NCBI GenBank assembly: GCA_026724425.1
Contig: JAIUCV010000118.1
Location: 1,054,001 to 1,118,000, forward strand
Direction of reading: 5' to 3'
DNA length: 64,000 nt
DNA from: Erythrophleum ivorense
Lineage: Eukaryota; Streptophyta; Magnoliopsida; Fabales; Fabaceae
Below, piece after piece: positions 1 to 11,004 of this stretch. Every line of letters starts with the position of its first letter. Position 1 is the stretch's first letter. Under the pieces are notes generated by a model. It worked only from the letters and a program-made list of their open reading frames with translations. It made no database searches and was not told where the DNA came from. The position numbers and the translations under genes are program-made.

Positions 1-420
1 AGTTAGAAATCAACTAGTGATAGTCAATGTGGACAAAGCCAACAACCTATTAATTGAGTTTGTATGTTGCTAACTACCAAGGACATTAGAGAAGTCAAGT
101 TTATTAGTTAGCTCATTAAATGATGCAAGGAACTATTGTATGTCTACATCGACTTAGGTGGCATGGAGATGAAGTTATTGAAGCTTAGGCTTTCAAATTA
201 GATTTTGCAAGTATGACTTGGCAAAGAGCAAAAAGCTTGATGGGACAAAGCTATTTTCTTAAGTAGAGTGGGTACATCTTTCTATTGGGAATGAAATAGA
301 AAGTGATCATAAATATTTTACCCATCTAGAAGACAATGATCTATACTCTTTCAATGATAAAGATGATGGTCTATTAGTCAATTTACCATGATCTAGGGCC
401 TTATGATGTTTGGTAGGTAG
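1..420 (+). pseudogene. C-terminal fragment of an F-box/DUF295 (KIB1-like) protein gene, broken
   Basis: Seen: around 183-245 the + strand reads AFKLDFASMTWQRAKSL. After a frame change at about 245, positions 265-390 read S-I-G-N-E, then a Y-F-T-H segment, then D-L-Y-S-F. This order (FKLD..SM.W..VKSL, a small-residue strand, a YF.D strand, a YSF/D strand) is the C-terminal kelch-like part of plant F-box proteins with a DUF295 domain. In the intact family these are substrate-recognition subunits of SCF ubiquitin ligases. At least one stop and one or two frameshifts break the reading frame, and the upstream part lies outside the window. A second fragment of the same family follows at 592. The family call rests on remembered motif spacing, not an alignment. 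Confidence 0.4.
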
Positions 421-591
421 AATAATCAATTAGAAATATCATAAAGTTGCTTCTATTATCATTATTTTTCTATATTTCTTATGAGAATATATTTTTAGTT
501 TGTATAGCTTAGGTTGCAACTATATGTAAAAGGATTATAATAGACAAAACACAGATGAACAAGGTGAAGCAATTCAGAAGGAAAAATAAGA

Positions 592-985
592 TTTTTTGAA
601 TTGCCAATAGAATTTATAATAGATATTGTAGCTTGTTTAAGCCTATTAGATTATTTGCATTTTTGTGTGGCATGTTTGAATTATTGCATAATAGCCCATA
701 GCCTCCTATATGGACAAGCTTTAAAATATTTGAAAACATGTCTTATGTCATCCCCATGTCTCTTATTTCCTACTAACAATAAGGCTGCTATCAAATTCGT
801 TGATCCTATTTATGGTAATAGTTTTCTCATGAATATTCCCAAATCACTAACAAAAAGCATAGAGGGTTAATCAAGAAATGGTTAGTTGTTGATTGTTGAT
901 TACTAATAGTAAGTATTGTGTGTCATTTCTAAACCTATTTACTTAGGAAATTATCAAATTAGCAACTCCACCTTTAGGGTGCACT
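592..985 (+). pseudogene. N-terminal fragment of an F-box/DUF295 (KIB1-like) protein gene, broken
   Basis: Seen: from about 594 the frame reads ELPIEFIIDIVACLSLLDYL followed by HFCVAC, which is the F-box (LP.ELL..I...LSL.DY..F..VC). C-P-C-L-L-F-P then occupies the place of the usual PWLMLP, and N-G-*-L-L the place of the usual S.HGWL at about 880. Near 930-985 comes F-L-N-L-F-T-*-E-I-I-K-L, the DUF295 hallmark NPFTG..I.LPPL. No ATG starts the frame, and stops at about 868, 885 and 945 make it non-functional. Intact relatives are about 350-400 residues, so only the N-terminal third to half remains. The trace stops just before a possible transposon end at 996. The intact function would be an SCF ubiquitin-ligase adaptor. 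Confidence 0.6.
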
Positions 986-992
986 CATTCAT

Positions 993-1012
993 TTAGGGTG
1001 TGTTTGGTATGA
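993..1012 (+). repeat. Possible PIF/Harbinger terminal repeat with TTA target site
   Basis: TTA (993-995) is followed by GGGTGTGTTTGGTATGA. Plant PIF/Harbinger and Tourist elements typically start with GGG.(G/C)TGTTTGG and duplicate TTA/TAA. A Harbinger transposase lies downstream on the same strand at 3120-4029. I did not find the matching inverted end (CCAAACACACCC-TAA) to the right, so this is a candidate only. Confidence 0.3.
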
Positions 1013-1785
1013 GGGTTATGTAAAAGGAAGGAAAGGAATGGAATATGGTATCCCTTACATTGTCTATTTGGTACTTAGTGTAGCTCTTCCCATAACGTGA
1101 AAGATTGCTTTAGTTAAAGCAACAAGAAAGTGAACACATTTAAGGGAGAGGCACTCAAGATGACCATTATACCCTTTATCTGCTATTTGTATAGAGGTTG
1201 AGATCATGCCTATAAATATGGTAAGCTACAATAAGACACCATAAACATATGCAAATACTTTGACCTTTCCTATCGAGTTTTCATCTTCCTTAAGCCCCTA
1301 GAGCTTGTGCCCACTGTTGGTGGACATGTTTTACAATAATAACTACCCTGTAGCAATCTTCTTTAAGGTTGAACAAGTTTAGATGCATTATTTATGCTTT
1401 GATTTTATGGGTTAGCTATAATGTTCAAAATGTTTGCATTTTCTGATGGTTTCCTTTAATTATTAATAAGGGATTTCAAATTTTAAGAATGTAGAAGGTT
1501 GAAGTTCTTCTTATAACTTGTTTGATTTGATTTGCATTTCATTTAGAATTGCTAACAAAGAAACTCTCTGCTTATTTCAACTCATTTTCATCACAAGTTC
1601 TGTAGGGTCCCAAATTTCTCTTTATAAAAATACTATAGTTTTTTTAGCTTGTAGCTTTTTGTTCATATAAACTTTGTACTTATTCCTTGAAAGAGCTTTA
1701 AGGCAAAGTAAATTTGATAGGCATGGACATATTAAGTAAGTGTTAATTGATGAGAACAAGCATAGAGTGAGAAGGATAGATAAGA

Positions 1786-1979
1786 TGAAGGTATATGAAG
1801 CAAGAGTTGTAGAAGAAGAGAATAATGAGTTTTCTAGTTTGTCATATAAGGAGCTAAATAAAAGAGCAAGGAGTTTATTCAAAGATTCAATAGGCAGATT
1901 AGGCTTCAAGCAACTAGAAATAATATTGTCCAACCAAATTTTTAATAAAAGATCTTCCAAATGTTTGCTAGAATCCTAA
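1786..1979 (+). other. Short open frame of unknown status, charged, with an SSLSYKELNKR motif
   Basis: An ATG at 1786 opens a frame of 64 codons, M-K-V-Y-E-A-R then E-E-E-N-N-E-F, then SSLSYKELNKRARSLFKD. The S-x-x-E-L-N-(K/R)-R pattern after an acidic run recalls the C-terminal motif of small plant DUF761/DUF4408-type proteins, which usually read (D/E)ELNRRVE.FI. This is a weak resemblance recognised by eye. No upstream exon was found. It may equally be a chance frame in transposon DNA, and no function is proposed. Confidence 0.15.
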
Positions 1980-3119
1980 GAAAGAAGTTAGGAATCTAAT
2001 GAACCAAATTTGTTATTGTTGTTTTGATTTTGCATTTTATTGATAGTGTTGTCTTTTGCTTAAATAATTTAGTTTTTATTAATGTTTTAGACCTTTACAA
2101 TAAGATCTATAATATAATATCAACATATTTGGTCTTGGGGTATGAATTTTCTATTTTTCTTTACCCATCTATTTTGGATTTTGTACATTTATCGACATTC
2201 AATATGACCAAGTAGATATTCTCTTACTCTCCCTCTCTTCTTTTTATTATTTTATATTTTTCTTACAAAATAATACATAAAAACCCTATGATTCACATAA
2301 CTCAAACTTTGTGACAAATAATGAATGATACTATTGTTTTAGGGTTTAAATTTATAAGGGCTTTACATAAAATAATATTGTTCTTCTTTCAAAAAGAGAT
2401 CATTGCAATGATAGACCCAACAATTACTGTTTCATCACCACCATTTGTTTATAAGAAAAATTAATGTGCATAAAAATCATTTTAAGTGAATTGTAGGATA
2501 TGTTTTAAGTGTGTTTAGATTTTAGCAATTTTACTGATGCCATCTACTTGTTTGGTACTATAGGATATGTTTGGACTGTTTGTTTATCTAGGATTTAGCA
2601 ATATGACTATAGTCATTGAGTTGCTCAAATGTTGCCCCATAATGAAATAAATTTTTTTTTTTGGTTATTTATGTTGGTGTTTCCTACCTAAATGAAGCAT
2701 GCTTGTGACATGGACATTACTTATGTTTTACTTTCTATTTATACAGTGATAGGCTACCTAAAAATGGAGTTATCTACTATATTTTTGGATTGGTAATTGT
2801 GTGCTGTAAATGCTATAGTCAAATGGTATCTTACTATGTGTAGTGTTGCTATCAGTATATGTCATCTTAGTTATCACCCGTATACTCTAAACTTTGAGGC
2901 AAAGAGGCATTACCAAAGGGTTTTGGTTTATGCTAGTGACATTACCTATTATAACAATTTGTGAATGTATAGATAAAAATTCAATCAACTATGTTAAATG
3001 CTAGATAATATAAGGGGAACCTAGACCTATAAAAATATTGTAATAAATGAGCAAGTTGCGAGTTTTTTTTTTAAAATATTCTAGCTCACCATTAATTGAA
3101 TAAAGTTATCCCATTAAAC

Positions 3120-4029
3120 TTTAGAAAATCAAGGGAAACCATAAGTAAACACTTCTATTTAGTGTTGAATGACATGATGTAATTGTACAAACAGTTGTTT
3201 AAAACACTAGAGCCTATTCTAGAATATTTAGTTGATGAGAGATGGAAATGGTTTAAGATAAAGAGTCATTAATGCTCCTATTTCATACCATTCCCTAATT
3301 GTGTCCTCTCGCATGTCTTGTGTCTTTTTGCTAGAATTATCTCAATGCACTCAATGGAATGTACATTCAAATAAAGGTGTGATAGGAAAGGGGATATCAT
3401 AATAGGAAAGGGGATATCACAACTAATGTCTTAAGTGTACACTCCCAAGATGGACAATTCATATATGTTTTGCTTAAGTGGGAAAGGTCTACAGTTGATG
3501 GATGGTTTAATGTGATGTCATTAGTAAAAGGCATGGTTTAAGAGAAACCTAGGGTGAGAATCTAAAACCTCTTTTTGTTACATGGGTTTATACTAGGAGA
3601 GTGTCCTTATTAGTTGATTGCTCAATTTTTTATACTTGAGTTGTTACTATTGGGTTAGTGCAAGGCTACACAAATTGCGAAGGCTTCCTTGCACCGTACA
3701 GAGAACAGAGTTATCACTTAAATGAATAGAGTAATGGTAAACAACTGATGATGCCATATGAGTGCTTCAACATGAAACATTCAAGGGCATGAAATGTTAT
3801 TGAGAGGTGTTTTAGGCTATTGAAATTATGTTGGGCAATCCTTAGAAGTCCATTATTCTTCATAGTCAAAGCCCATAATTGTGTCAGAATTACATGTTCA
3901 TTACTACATAATCTTATAAGGCAATGCAGTGCTATTGATCCATTGGAAGTTGAGCTTAACGACATAGGTCTTGTCTCTCTAGTAGATGATAGCATCCTTT
4001 TATCAATAATAGAGCCCACTAATGCTTAG
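3120..4029 (+). pseudogene. PIF/Harbinger-type transposase (DDE_4, plant HARBI1-like), broken
   Basis: Intact relatives cut and paste PIF/Harbinger elements. Motifs in order: 3120 FRKSRETISKHF; about 3170-3255 N-D-M-M-*-L-Y-K-Q ending in DERWKWFK; about 3335 NYLNALNGMYIQIKV (family GALDGT.I.V, first catalytic Asp); about 3405-3505 RKGDI, N-V-L, DGQFIYVLLKWERSTVDGW (family GWEGSA.D.RVL, second Asp); 3664 GYTNCEGFLAPYREQ; about 3765-3830 FNMKHSRA then NVIERCF.LLK (catalytic Glu); then C-S-L-L-H-N-L-I-R and I-D-P-L-E. A probable intron with acceptor TTTTTGCTAG lies between WKWFK and NYLNAL. Damage: Asp to Asn in the first catalytic motif, a 20-bp tandem duplication at about 3382-3421 that shifts the frame, and stops at about 3182, 3724 and 3790. 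About 160 or more N-terminal residues are not recognisable. Its partner gene remnant is at 9413, beyond the copia insertion. Confidence 0.88.
3382..3421 (+). repeat. 20-bp tandem duplication inside the Harbinger transposase remnant
   Basis: The 18-bp string ATAGGAAAGGGGATATCA occurs at 3382-3399 and again at 3402-3419, a 20-bp period. The second copy encodes the expected R-K-G-D-I part of the transposase. Because 20 is not a multiple of three, the duplication alone would break the gene. Confidence 0.9.
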
Positions 4030-4225
4030 AATAATTGGTGGGAGAGATTAGCAACTAAGATGTTTAATGAGTTTACGAGTTACAGAGGGGCGAGCTAAAT
4101 AAAGTTTTGTTAGATTTGATGATGACCCTTTATGTCTGTATTTTGCGAGCTACTACTTAGGTATCAATAGATTGTTCTTTTTGTATATATTGAAGTCGGT
4201 ATTTTCAATTATGTTAACTTTAGAC

Positions 4226-4493
4226 TGTGGAATTCCATATTTTTGCCCAAGAATCATGGGCATTTGAATATTTTTATCACCTTTTTTAGAGAGTCAACTT
4301 TGTTATTATTAGGCTCTTTATTGTCTTTAATTCTGTATAGAGTGTAAATAGTTTTTATTCAAATTCTTTCCTTCTTTGCATTAAGAAATTAAGGAGCATT
4401 TACTCCTAATTATTTTGGTCCTCCTATTTATTGTATGCCTACTCCATAAAAGTGATTCAGAGAAATAATACACTATTTTTGCTGCAATCTTCA
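4226..4493 (+). repeat. 5' LTR of the copia element
   Basis: 268 bp, starting TGTGGAATTCCA and ending GCTGCAATCTTCA. It aligns without gaps to 8923-9190. It should carry the promoter and polyadenylation signals, but I cannot point to a clear TATA box. Confidence 0.95.
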
Positions 4494-4505
4494 TAGTATT
4501 AGAGC
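4494..4505 (+). other. Primer-binding site (initiator tRNA-Met type)
   Basis: TAGTATTAGAGC starts immediately after the LTR. The usual plant copia site is TGGTATCAGAGC, so two positions have changed (G to A and C to T). Minus-strand cDNA synthesis would start here. Confidence 0.85.
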
Positions 4506-4599
4506 TCAAACTTTGATCTAAAAACTTTTTTTTTCATCCTCTTCCCTTCGTCACTATTCCCTATTTTGTAACCTACGAAAATAACTCTTGAGATTAGTC

Positions 4600-7500
4600 A
4601 AAACTCAAGCAAGCCCACTGGGCTTGAGTCCTTTAACTAGGTCACTGCAGAAGGCACCATTCAACTCATCACAGGTCACAAGTTGAATGGCCAAAATTAT
4701 CTTCAATAGGCCAGGTCTGTGATGATGTTCATCTCAGGCAAAGGGAAAGAAGATTACTTGACTGGAGCAGCTATTCCTCCAGAAAAGGACTCAAAGTACT
4801 TAATTTGGAGAGAAGAAAATAACATGGTCATGTCCTGGTTAGTCAACACTATGGACACTGAAATAGGATGAAGTTATCTATTCTTCAACTCAGCTTTTGA
4901 GATATGGGAGGCAGTGAGAGAAGCCTACTCAGATCAAGAAAATATTGTTGAACTTTTTAAGATAAAAAACAAACTCAATGATCTCAAACAAGGTGAGCTT
5001 TTGATTCAACAATATTATAGTACTCTAACATGTTTTTGGCAATAGTTAGATGTTTATAAGAACCCAGATTGGGACTGTACTAGAGATGCAAAGAAATATA
5101 GAGAACTCATCGAAAAGGAGAGAGTTTTTACATTCCTTCTAGGCTTTAACAAATCTTTGGATGAAGTAAGGGGAAGGATCCTCGACACTAAGCCTTTACC
5201 ATCCATTAGAGAAGCTTTCTCGAAGGTTTAAAGGGAAGAAAGTCAGAAGAAGCTCATAATGGGTGCTGCCACCTTTGTTACTACCCCTGAAGATTTTGCC
5301 CTCTTGACCGAGAATGCAAACTTGAACAATGAAGGCAAGCAGAGGAAGGAAAGACCCTGGTGTGATCATTGTCGATACTCGGGTCACACTTATGAGACAT
5401 GTTAGAAAATACATGGTAAGCTAGCTGATTGGAAACCTAATAAAAAGAGGGAGAACCGAGGCTATATGGCTACTATAGAAGGATCTAAAAAAATGACCAA
5501 TGAGCAAGGTATTTTTAGTAAGGAGTAGATCTATTGGCTACACAAATTTCTCAATCTAGGTCCATTAACTACCCCTAGTATTGGTTCTTGTTCTACTGCA
5601 CAAAAAGGTACCTTCTTGAATGCTTTTCATACTAATGTAGAAGATGCAACAGCTTGGATAATTGACTCAGGAGCCTTAGACCATATGACAGGGGATGCTT
5701 TATTATTTCATGAATGTAAACCTTATAATAATGACTACAAAGTAAGAATTGTAGATGGGACTTTGTCCAAGGTGATTGGAATTGGGAAAGTGATTATTTT
5801 AGAAGATTTAACTCTAGAATCTGTCCTTTTTGTCCCAAACTTATCATGGAGCTTACTGTCCATTAGCAAGCTTACACATGATTTGAATTGCATTGCTAAA
5901 TTTTCTGCGTCTGGTTATTTGTTATAGGATTTGGATTTGGAGAGGATGATTAGTAATGCTAAAGTAGAAGAAGACTTGTATCGAATCAGATCTAGCAATA
6001 TTTCTCGAGCCATTCATGCAAACAATACAGAGCTTTAGATGAGGAAAATAATATTGTGTTATGGCACCAATGCCTTGGCCATATTAATTTCCTATACTTA
6101 GCTAAGTTATTTCCTTCCTTATTTATTAATAAAGATCCAAAGTCTTTCCAATGTTTGTCATCTTGCTAAGCATTGTCGAAACTGATATCCCATTCATGAT
6201 TATAAACCATCATATCCTTTTTCAATTATACATAGTGATATTTGGGGTCCCTCTCGCATTCCTAGTATAACAGGTGCTCAATAGTTCTTATCCTTAATTG
6301 ATGACCACACTCGTATCACATGGTTATTTCTTATGAAAGACAAGTCCGAAACTGCCTCCCTTGTTAAAATTTTTTTTGCTATGATTCAAACTCAATTTCA
6401 AACAAAAATACAAATTTTTCAAACAAATAATGCTAGAGATTATTTTAATTTTGTCCTTAGGAGTTTTTTCCTTGAAAATGGCATAGTTCATCAAAGCTCA
6501 TGTGCCTATACTCCTCAATAGAATGGGATAGCAGAAAGAAAAAACCATCATCTCTTAGAAATAGCTAAATCACTTATATTGACCACCAATATACCTAAAG
6601 GTTTCTTGGGGATGCTATTTTAACAGCTACATGCCTCACCCATAGGCTGCCTTCTAGAACACTAAAATTTGACACCCTGTGTCAATTTTTCTTTAAAGCT
6701 TTTCCTTAAAACAGAATCATGACTGACCTTCCACTAAAGGTGTTTGGGCGTTCAGCCTATGTCCATATTCCACCTCAACAAAGGAGCAAACTTGATCTTA
6801 AATCCATTAAGTGTTTGTTCCTTAGGTATTCTCCACATCAAAAGGGCTATAATTGTTACTTACTTTCTACCAAGAAATTTTATACCTCCACAGATGTAAG
6901 ATTTCTTGAGTAGGTACCATTTTATCTTAAAACCCATATTTTGGGGGAGATTATAGCACATCAAGAAGAGAAAAATAAGTTTTAGGCCTTTTTCCCCTTT
7001 GAACTTGAGGTTGTTTCCCAACCAATTTGGAACTCATCTGAACCCGAGGTTGAATTAGCTACTAAACTAGAAGTTACAGATAAAAAAGAGAGGGAAGATA
7101 AGGAGCCACAGGTCTATATGTGGTGCCCTAAGACGGTAGAGTATTGCCAAGCTGACCTGAATCCTTATCCCAGTGAAAGTACTCAAGACTCTCAAGGTAT
7201 TTCTGATTTCGAGTCTCCTAGTGATAATAAGAGTTCATCTATTGATCTACATCTTTCTATTGCTTTTAGAAAGGGAACAAGATCATGTATACAACACCCT
7301 ATCTCTCACTTTGTCTCTTATAAAAACTCTTTAAAAGTTACAGGGCATTCATAGCAAATGTGGACAGCATTAAAATCCCTTGCTGTGTTAAAGAAGCTCT
7401 CCAGCATCCAAAATGGAAAGAAGCTGTGGATGAAGAATTAAAGGTGCTACAAAAGAATGGCAGTTAGGAGCTTACTCAAAAACCTCAAGGGAAACAACTA

Positions 7501-8880
7501 GTGGGATGCAAATAGGTGTTTAATGTAAAGTATAAAACAGATGACAACATTGAACGATACAAAGCAAGACTTGTTGATAAAGGTTTCACCCAAACATATG
7601 GAGTATATTTTCAAGAAACTTTTGCTCCTGTTGCCAAGCTAAATACCATTCGAGTTTTCTTATCCATAACAGGCAACCTAAATTGGAAACTTCATCAACT
7701 TGATGTCAAAAATGCATTCTTGAATAGTGATCTTGAGGAGGAAGTCTACATAGACATACCCTCTGGTTTGAAGTAACCTAATAATGAAAATCTAGTGTGC
7801 AAACTTCAAAAATCACTTTATGGCCTCAAGCAATCCCCTTGAGCTTGGTTTGAAAGATTTACTAAGGTAATAAAGCAGTTAGGATATATACAAGGGCAAA
7901 CAGATCTCACCTTTTTTATTGAAAAGGTAGCTGCTAATAAATTGACTATTCTTATAGTTTATGTGGATGACATCATTGTAATAGGTAATGATGAGAAAGA
8001 AGTAGCACATCTCAAAAGAGTCTTGAATAAAGAGTTTGAAGTAAAAAATCTCGGAGATCTAAAGTACCTCCTAGGGATGGTGGTTGCACGATCTAGCAAA
8101 GGGATTGTTGTATCCAAAAGAAAGTACACACTAGATTTGCTCAAGGAGACTAGGATGCTAGGGTGTAAACTAGCAAAAACACCAATAGACTCAACTAACA
8201 AGGTTGGATCAATAGAAAATTCAACACCCATTGATAAAAGGATGTATCAGAGACTGGTAGGCAAACTAATATAGCTATCACACACTAGACCGGACATTAG
8301 TTTTGCTGTTAGTGTAGCAAGTCAATTCATGAATAGTCCTATTGAAGAACATCTTGAAGTTGTGAATTGAGTCTTAAGATACTTAAAGATGACACCGGGA
8401 AAATGACTCTTATTCAAGAAGGGAATAAGTAGAGATCTAGAAGTTTTTTTTGATATTGATTGGGTAGGGTCTCTAACAGATAAAAGGTCTACTTCAGGGT
8501 ATTGCACTTATCTTTAGGGAAACCTTGTTACTTGGAGAAGTAAAAAGCAATTGATAGTTGCCCTGAAGTAGTGTAGAAGCTGAATTTATAGCTATGGCTC
8601 ATGGAATTTGTGAAGGAATATGGCTAAAAAGGCTACTTAAAGAGCTTCAACTACATCACCAACATCAATGAAGTTGTTCTGTGATAATCAAGCTGCAATA
8701 AGTATTGCTAAGAAGTCGGTTCATCATCATAAAACTAAGCATATGGAGATTGATCATCATTTCATCAAAGAAAAAATTGAACATGGGGTGATTGAATTGA
8801 TCTACATATCCACCCATTAACAAACTACTAATGTTTTGATCAAATCCATTCCACGGGCTCAATTTGATATTTATTATCCA
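4600..8880 (+). pseudogene. copia gag-pol polyprotein (gag, protease, integrase, RT, RNase H), many stops
   Basis: Domains in order. Gag: from about 4674, H-K-L-N-G-Q-N-Y-L-Q. CCHC zinc knuckle: about 5358-5405, CDHCRYSGHTYETC. Aspartic protease: W-I-I-D-S-G-A with Asp at 5664, then D-H-M-T. GAG-pre-integrase: LWHQCLGHI near 6057. Integrase core: about 6220-6620, including SDIWGP, IDDHTR and N-G-I-A-E-R-K. RT: about 7410-8230, with YKARLVDKGFTQ, QLDVKNAFLNSDLEEEVY, K-S-L-Y-G-L-K-Q-S-P, and YVDD at 7960-7971. RNase H: about 8430-8870, including TSGYC and KTKHMEIDHHFIKEKI. At least 15 in-frame stops and several frameshifts (for example about 6150 and 6605) mean no product. Most stops that can be matched to family residues replace Trp, Arg or Gln codons, as G:C to A:T transitions. 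Intact proteins of this class run about 1300-1450 residues, matching the length here. Confidence 0.93.
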
Positions 8881-8908
8881 AGCTAGGAATGGTCAACATA
8901 TACTCCCC

Positions 8909-8922
8909 AGCTTGAGGGGACA
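8909..8922 (+). other. Polypurine tract of the copia element
   Basis: AGCTTGAGGGGACA lies directly before the 3' LTR, where plus-strand priming occurs. Plant copia elements usually have AGCTTGAGGGGGAGT at this position. Confidence 0.8.
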
Positions 8923-9190
8923 TATGGAATTCCAAATTTTTCTTCAAGAATCATGGGCATTTGAATATTTTTATTACCTTTTTTAAAGAGTCAACTTTGT
9001 TATTATTAGGCTCTTTATTGTCTTTAATTCTATATAGAGTGTAAATAGTTTTTATTCAAATTCTTTTCTTCTTTGCACCAAGAAATTAACGAGCATTTAC
9101 TCCTAATTATTTCGGTCCTCCTATTTATTATATGCCTACTTCATGAAAGTGATTCAGAGAAATAATACACTATTTTTGCTGCAATCTTCA
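8923..9190 (+). repeat. 3' LTR of the copia element
   Basis: 268 bp, starting TATGGAATTCCA (the TG start has become TA) and ending GCTGCAATCTTCA. It is followed at once by the TAGAC target-site duplication. Confidence 0.95.
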
Positions 9191-9412
9191 TAGACATGTA
9201 ATACATTATCTTGAACACTGCATCTTATTTTGATGTTGATATTCATGGCTATACCTTTGATGTATATCTAGTTCTTGATGTTTCTTGGAAATAATTCTTT
9301 CATTTTACTTGTGACTAATGTTGATGTTTGCTGATTTGATAAAATTGAATATTAGTTGTGTTTACTTATTGGATAGTATTGACTATTAATTGTGTTTGAT
9401 GGTTAGATTGCA

Positions 9413-9766
9413 CTAATGGAGCAACATCCGAAGTCTAGCCCTTAGGTTTCGAAACATGTGTGGACACCTGATGAGGATGCATTGTTAGTGCAATACCTTG
9501 TTGACTTGCAAACTGAGGGGAAATTCTTCAATGAATATGTGTTTAGACTTGTACATCTAAGAGCATTAGAGATAAGGATGGAAGAAAAATCCCCAGGATG
9601 TGGGTTTAAAGGTATTCCACACACGCAATCTCGATTAAAAAGTTTAGAACAAGCTAGAGTACAATGTATGATATGGTATATGGATCCAACATAAGTGAGC
9701 TTGGCTAGTGCCTTGTTAGGAAGTGTGAAACTACTGATAAAGACATATGGGATGAGTACATGAAGG
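9413..9766 (+). pseudogene. Myb/SANT-like DNA-binding protein of the PIF/Harbinger element, broken
   Basis: Plant PIF/Harbinger elements encode, beside the transposase, a Myb/SANT-like protein (Myb_DNA-bind_3 type) that helps bind the element ends. Seen: a start-like ATGGAGCAACA at 9416; H-V-W-T-P-D-E-D-A-L-L-V at 9453-9490; E-G-K-F-F-N-E-Y-V-F-R; M-E-E-K-S-P-G-C-G-F-K-G-I-P-H; S-R-L-K-S-L at about 9631-9650. After a frame change near 9700, DKDIWDEYMK is at about 9736-9765, followed by a GTAGCA splice-donor-like site. The order W..EED.LLVE, G..F..., KLPG(C)GIKA.PHI.SR.K.LK, W.DY.K matches the domain well. A stop lies at about 9444 (SP*V) and another at about 9692. Only the 5' exon remains. 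The same strand and position next to the copia 3' LTR suggest it belongs to the element whose transposase is at 3120. Confidence 0.8.
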
Positions 9767-10986
9767 TAGCATTAATTAAGTGATGTAACTTTAAATTTGA
9801 AGTTTCTATTATAGTATTATTTATGTTTTCTATGATTTGATTTAAAATTGTTGTGCATTTTAGTTAAAGTTACTATTTTAGCGTTATTTAAAATTACTAC
9901 ACTTTTGTATAAAAGGTGCTATGAATCTTATGCAAAGGGTTTATTATAAAGCTGTTGTACATAGTAAGCAAATGCAAGATAAGATTGAGTTTTGTTATCT
10001 TTTGAAGCATGTAAATATGTATAGATTAGCTTGTGGTATTATACATTGGGTGTGATATTGTTACTCATCTTTATCTTAATTTCTCATGGAATACTAGTTT
10101 TGTGTTTATACTTATTATGTGAGGCTTTTATGTGTAATGGTAGCTTGGGAATTTATTTACTATTTAAAGCTTCCATGTGGCCTAGATTGTGGGCTAAAGT
10201 GTAGGTTTGGTATGACCATTTTTACCTAGTGGAAAATTGGAGTGGTTCCAATGGTTGGAACGAGTTTAAATTAGCTTTTTAGACTTGTAGGACTTGGCTT
10301 GGTTGGATTTAGATCCCATTTACTTAATTTAGGTATATGGGATCCACTTGCTAGAGTTGTTGTCAAGGAAAATTTTAGAGGGTCATTTGTGCAAGTGAGG
10401 TTTGATGAACTCATTTTCAACACATTGGGGTGTAGCTTGTTTCCAATAGGCTAGAATCGTGTAAGCATCATCGACCTGCTCAAGTTGGTTTGAGTTAAAT
10501 TGGAGTGATGTTACTTAAGGTGGGTATGTCTCTTGTATATAATGCCTTATGGTGCTGTTATAAAAAGGGGGTCTTTTACTACCAATTGCTCTTTTATTGT
10601 CATGTGACCTTTCTTCTAGTTTAGCAAGGGTTTTAATAAGCCAATAGGCTCCGACCATGGTCATAGGTATCTAGATGTTAGAACAAGAGTCCTCTTTTGC
10701 AAAAAAAAAAAAGGAGAATTGACAAGATGGTTATGTCATGTGAAGTTTATTGGTCCATTTTATTGTCATGAGAAATTTTTATAGAGGTTTTAAATTTAAG
10801 CTACCATTAGTTAAGTTATCATCCTAATCCTTTAAGTCTTCCATGAGTTTAAAGGGCATGTTAAACCCTTTTTATAGCTTATAAGTTCTTTTTGAAAACC
10901 TTAGATAGTGTCTTATTCCTCAAGGAGTGAGAATGCATTAAATTTCTTTTATGTATTGGGAACTATACTAGTAACCCAATTAGCCA

Positions 10987-11004
10987 ATATATATATATAT
11001 ATAT
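10987..11004. repeat. (AT)9 microsatellite
   Basis: Uninterrupted alternating AT. Confidence 0.95.

Larger units (their letters stand above)
986..3119. other. Non-coding or unrecognised stretch between the F-box remnant and the Harbinger transposase
   Basis: AT-rich sequence with no recognisable protein domain apart from one short open frame listed separately (1786-1979). If the candidate terminus at 996 is right, this is the 5' part of the Harbinger element, perhaps including lost transposase N-terminal exons. I see no RNA gene and no clear promoter. Confidence 0.4.
4226..9190 (+). mobile_element. Ty1/copia LTR retrotransposon, structurally complete, coding-dead
   Basis: The boundaries are exact: TAGAC (4221-4225) precedes the 5' LTR and TAGAC (9191-9195) follows the 3' LTR, a perfect 5-bp target-site duplication. 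The 4965-bp element carries two 268-bp LTRs (TG/TA...CA), a tRNA-Met-type primer-binding site directly after the 5' LTR, a gag-pol region in copia order (gag, protease, integrase, RT, RNase H) and a polypurine tract before the 3' LTR. It sits inside an older PIF/Harbinger element: Harbinger transposase lies just upstream and the Harbinger Myb/SANT gene just downstream, on the same strand. By eye the LTRs differ at 16 of 268 positions (about 6%), 13 of them transitions, so the insertion is not recent. Confidence 0.95.

Noticed and set aside
601..870. An intact 89-residue gene
   Set aside because: No ATG opens it, the F-box homology begins before it and continues past its stop in the same region. 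It is a piece of a broken F-box/DUF295 gene.
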